8,603 nt of DNA, taken from positions 1 through 8,603 of the forward strand of contig LJNI01000092.1 in NCBI GenBank assembly GCA_001303225.1. Direction: 5' to 3'. Numbering within the stretch: position 1 is the first letter of the stretch; every line of letters starts with the position of its first letter. This stretch comes from a candidate division TA06 bacterium DG_78 (GTDB lineage: Bacteria > Hydrothermota > Tepidihabitantia > SM23-42). A model generated the notes under the pieces. That model did no database searches. It saw nothing but the letters and a program-made list of their open reading frames with translations, and was not told where the DNA came from. The position numbers were made by a program, and so were the translations under genes. Of the stretch, positions 6,293 to 8,603 are shown piece after piece.

Positions 6293-6763
6293 ATGGGTAG
6301 AAGACGAAGGGCAGCAGTGCGGAAAATCCAACCAGACCCAAAATTCAATAGTATTGTAATAGGTAAATTCATCAACTATCTATTGTGGGATGGTAAAAAA
6401 ATTACTGCAGAAAAAGTATTCTATAGAGCATTAGAACATATTGAAAAATTAACTAAGGAAGATGGCCTTACGGTTTTCGAAAGAGCACTTAATAATGTGA
6501 AACCTGTGCTCGAAGTAAAACCACGCCGCGTTGGTGGTGCAACCTATCAGATCCCAATGGAAGTAAGAGCAAATCGCAAAGAGAGCCTGGCGATCAAGTG
6601 GCTTATCACTGCAGCACGGGCACGATCTGAACACAAAATGGATGAACGGTTAGCTCAGGAAATCATTGCTGCGAGTCGAAACGAAGGTGCTGCAATAAAA
6701 AAACGTGAAGAAGTCCATAAGATGGCCGAGGCAAATAAGGCATTTGCCCATTTCCGCTGGTAG
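6293..6763 (+). CDS. rpsG: 30S ribosomal protein S7
   Basis: Full-length S7 of 156 residues, a primary 16S rRNA binder that organises the head of the 30S subunit. Recognised by the basic N-terminus MGRRRRAAVRK, PDPKFNSIVIGKFINYLLWDG, KPRRVGGATYQIPMEVR (about 76-92), KWLITAARAR and the C-terminal ANKAFAHFRW. The Shine-Dalgarno AGGAGAG (6281-6287) overlaps the rpsL stop, and only 10 nt separate the genes. In E. coli S7 represses its operon by binding a structured intercistronic region of roughly 100 nt; such an element cannot fit here, so any feedback must work elsewhere. The usual next gene, fusA, is missing: a 72-nt gap leads to a peptidase gene instead. I see no clear terminator in that gap. 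Confidence 0.98.
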   Translation: MGRRRRAAVRKIQPDPKFNSIVIGKFINYLLWDGKKITAEKVFYRALEHIEKLTKEDGLTVFERALNNVKPVLEVKPRRVGGATYQIPMEVRANRKESLAIKWLITAARARSEHKMDERLAQEIIAASRNEGAAIKKREEVHKMAEANKAFAHFRW

Positions 6764-6835
6764 ATCTACAATGTGATAAAGATACACCTTAGCAATTCCC
6801 TTCAAATTCTTTCGGAGCCATACTTATAGAATTCT

Positions 6836-7798
6836 ATGAACTTTTCACGTAGAAAAAATAAAAAATTATACAGGGCAGCGCTCGTTATCATCAAAGACTG
6901 TCTTGGTATCAAACATAATGAGAAGGTAGTTATTATTACTGATGATTACTGTGACACGATCGGCTACACCCTTTGGAACGCACTCCGAGAAATTACGGAT
7001 CCTATTCTCATTAAGATAAAGAGGCGACACATCCATGGTGAAGAACCACCACAATTAGTTGCTGATGTTCTCAAAAACTGTGATGTCTTTATCATGCCAA
7101 CGTGGTATTCGCTCACCCATACTCGTGCACGAATTGCAGCAAACAGAAATGGCGCTCGTGGCACAACAATGCCAGGAATTACCGTCGACGTGATGACACG
7201 AGCACTTAATGTAGACCACCGAAGAATCAATGTTTTGACCAGAAGATTAGTCAACCTATTATCAAAAGCAAATAAAGCTCTTATTACCACAGAACGGGGA
7301 ACACATCTCGAACTGCACCTAGCAAAAAGACGAGGGTATGTCGATACCGGAATCATTAAAAAACCTAAAGAATTTTCAAATCTCCCTGCAGGTGAAGCCT
7401 ATATTGCACCTCAAGAGTACAAGAGTAATGGTACCATCGTTGTAGACGGTTCGTTCGCGCCAGTAGGATTGATGAAGAACCCTGTAGTATTAAAAATCAA
7501 CAAGGGTAGTCTGGTGAAAATAAACGGCAACCATACACTCAATCACCTCTTCAAAAAGTATGGCAAAAGAGAACGCGTACTCTGTGAATTGGGAATCGGC
7601 ACGAATCCACGTGCGAGAATTACAGGTAACGTACTGGAGGACGAAAAGGTCCTCGGCAGTGTTCATGTAGCTTTTGGTAATAATGTGGGCTTTGGAGGAA
7701 CTAACACAGCAAAAATTCATCTCGATGGAGTAATGAAAAAACCGAGTGTCTCGCTCGATGGCAAACTGATAATCAGAAAAGGCAAATTTTTAATCTAA
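6836..7798 (+). CDS. M29/AmpS-like metallo-aminopeptidase family protein
   Basis: A 320-residue soluble protein that I place with the aminopeptidase T/AmpS (peptidase M29) superfamily. Characterised members are metal-dependent aminopeptidases of about 400 residues, so this is a short form. The C-terminal half carries the metal-site pattern: E187 in SNLPAGEAYIAP, E251 in CELGIGTNP, H277 in GSVHVAFG, and H295/D297 in IHLDG, which would match the Glu, Glu, His, His, Asp ligands of the family. The N-terminal half (KVVIITDDYCDTIG; VFIMPTWYSLTHTRAR) is a probable alpha/beta domain. No signal peptide is seen, so it is probably cytoplasmic. An in-frame stop at 6827-6829 makes 6836 the earliest ATG, yet no Shine-Dalgarno is at normal distance; CGGAG is 18 nt upstream. 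It follows rpsG by 72 nt on the same strand and may be read from the rpsL promoter. Substrate unknown. Confidence 0.8.
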   Translation: MNFSRRKNKKLYRAALVIIKDCLGIKHNEKVVIITDDYCDTIGYTLWNALREITDPILIKIKRRHIHGEEPPQLVADVLKNCDVFIMPTWYSLTHTRARIAANRNGARGTTMPGITVDVMTRALNVDHRRINVLTRRLVNLLSKANKALITTERGTHLELHLAKRRGYVDTGIIKKPKEFSNLPAGEAYIAPQEYKSNGTIVVDGSFAPVGLMKNPVVLKINKGSLVKINGNHTLNHLFKKYGKRERVLCELGIGTNPRARITGNVLEDEKVLGSVHVAFGNNVGFGGTNTAKIHLDGVMKKPSVSLDGKLIIRKGKFLI

Positions 7799-7808
7799 AT
7801 ATTCCCAT

Positions 7809-8603
7809 TTGAATACTTTTATAATTGTCCTTTTTATCCTCAATGTTCCTATTAAAAAAATTAATTTCATTGGTAATAAATCAATATCTACAGGGGATTT
7901 GCAACAGGAAATAGTATCACAAAAAAATATCGAATTCTACGATGCTAATATTACATATGACACCGAGAAAATACTCCGGGTATACAACAACCATGGTTTT
8001 TTTTCTACCGAAGTAACACCTGACGTCAAAGCAACTGAAGAAGCTGTAGAGATTATTTTTACCATAAAAGAAGGACCACGTCCAAAAATAGACAGCATCG
8101 GTATATATGGTATTAGCCGAAACGGAATCGATCATCTGTTCACAATAAGAGTAGGTGATTATTTCATCGCCGAGAAAATTGATGTTACGGAGAAGAAAAT
8201 TGAAAATTACTATAAGAACCGCGGGTATCCATTTGCGGTTGTGACATCATCACAAAAACCTGATTCGGGAATTTTAGCATTTGACATCGAAACAGGAGTA
8301 ATACACTACATTAGACAAATAAACCTACACGGGTTAAAATTCTGTAATCCCAATGTTGTCATGCGGGAAATAGAACTGAAAAGTGGTGATATGTACAGTA
8401 AAGAAAAACTTTATAATAGTCAACGAGAGATTTATGGACTCGGTTTTTTTAGTACGATTGATGTGGAGATGTTGAAGGACGAACCAGACACACTTGATTT
8501 ACTCTTTACTGTCCGAGAATTAAAATCTCGAATTTTAAATTTGGGACTCGGTTTTTCTATACCCGTGAGTTTTCTCTTTTCGTTCGGCTTGGAAGAATTG
8601 AAT
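7809..8603 (+). CDS. BamA/TamA-family outer-membrane protein, N-terminal part, cut by window edge
   Basis: The frame is open from 7794 (in-frame TAA at 7791-7793) to the right edge. The only standard start before the first domain is TTG at 7809, giving 265 visible residues. After a short hydrophobic stretch (FIIVLFILNVP) come three POTRA domains: about 14-89 (IKKINFIGNKSISTGDL...YNNHGFFSTEV...FTIKEGP), 90-161 (PKIDSIGIYGIS...YYKNRGYPFA) and 164-238 (YIRQINLHGLKF...REIYGLGFFSTIDV...FTVRELK). From about 240 (LNLGLGFSIPVSFLFSFGLE) the beta-barrel seems to begin. POTRA-barrel proteins insert or export outer-membrane and secreted proteins; TamA has three POTRA domains and E. coli BamA five, so this is closer to TamA in layout, though family membership alone does not settle function. 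No Shine-Dalgarno precedes the TTG, and the signal peptide is short and lacks a basic start. It begins 10 nt after the peptidase gene, suggesting co-transcription. Confidence 0.82.
   Translation, partial: MNTFIIVLFILNVPIKKINFIGNKSISTGDLQQEIVSQKNIEFYDANITYDTEKILRVYNNHGFFSTEVTPDVKATEEAVEIIFTIKEGPRPKIDSIGIYGISRNGIDHLFTIRVGDYFIAEKIDVTEKKIENYYKNRGYPFAVVTSSQKPDSGILAFDIETGVIHYIRQINLHGLKFCNPNVVMREIELKSGDMYSKEKLYNSQREIYGLGFFSTIDVEMLKDEPDTLDLLFTVRELKSRILNLGLGFSIPVSFLFSFGLEELN

Noticed and set aside
6826..6837. Perfect 12-bp palindrome ATAGAATTCTAT over the peptidase start codon.
   Set aside because: About two 12-bp palindromes are expected by chance in a window of this length, more in AT-rich DNA, and no second copy marks it as an operator.
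6964..7356. 130-codon minus-strand open frame opposite the peptidase gene.
   Set aside because: It lies entirely antisense to a gene with clear family motifs, and its translation shows no domain; a coding shadow.
7820..7825. Perfect TATAAT near the BamA/TamA-like start.
   Set aside because: No -35-like hexamer lies 15-19 bp upstream and the predicted transcript would begin after the only plausible start codon.
1..8603. CRISPR arrays, insertion sequences, tRNA or rRNA genes.
   Set aside because: No regularly spaced long repeats, transposase motifs, terminal repeats or tRNA-like T-arm sequences were found on either strand by eye.

Overview
The window looks like a piece of an AT-rich, Gram-negative-type bacterial chromosome from a little-studied lineage. 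It carries a signal-peptide outer-membrane barrel of the PorV/PorQ family, the start of a BamA/TamA-type barrel, standard bacterial S12 and S7 genes, and a very large Ser/Thr kinase-AAA-TPR regulator. This mix resembles uncultured phyla such as candidate division WOR-3 and its relatives. That placement is inference from gene content and has not been tested.

Left half, minus strand, read from high to low coordinates: a PorV/PorQ-family outer-membrane protein (start near 5711-5717, end 4728); a gap of about 260 bp with three inverted repeats and a clear promoter; a 1296-residue kinase/ATPase/TPR protein (4466-576); and, after 34 bp, the first 180 residues of a GAF-domain protein that runs off the left edge (541-1). 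The last two look like a signalling pair. The kinase, ATPase and repeat modules of one protein are followed by the GAF module of the next, an order known from single-chain kinase-ATPase-GAF-histidine kinase proteins.

Right half, plus strand: a 175-bp divergent region with a pyrimidine-rich block and a strong promoter; rpsL (S12) and rpsG (S7), 10 nt apart; a 320-residue M29/AmpS-like metallopeptidase; and, 10 nt later, the beginning of a three-POTRA outer-membrane protein (7809 to the right edge). The elongation-factor genes that usually follow rpsG are absent here.

Four promoters can be read by eye, and all have the form TTGACN, a 16-bp spacer, and a TATAAT-like box. In the three minus-strand cases the start codon lies so close to the -10 box that the mRNA leader would be about 0-10 nt, with poor or no Shine-Dalgarno sequence. 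The ribosomal operon instead has a leader of about 34 nt and a consensus Shine-Dalgarno. This two-class pattern (leaderless or near-leaderless versus leadered) and the split kinase/GAF pair are the most interesting signals. I saw no mobile element, CRISPR array, tRNA or rRNA.
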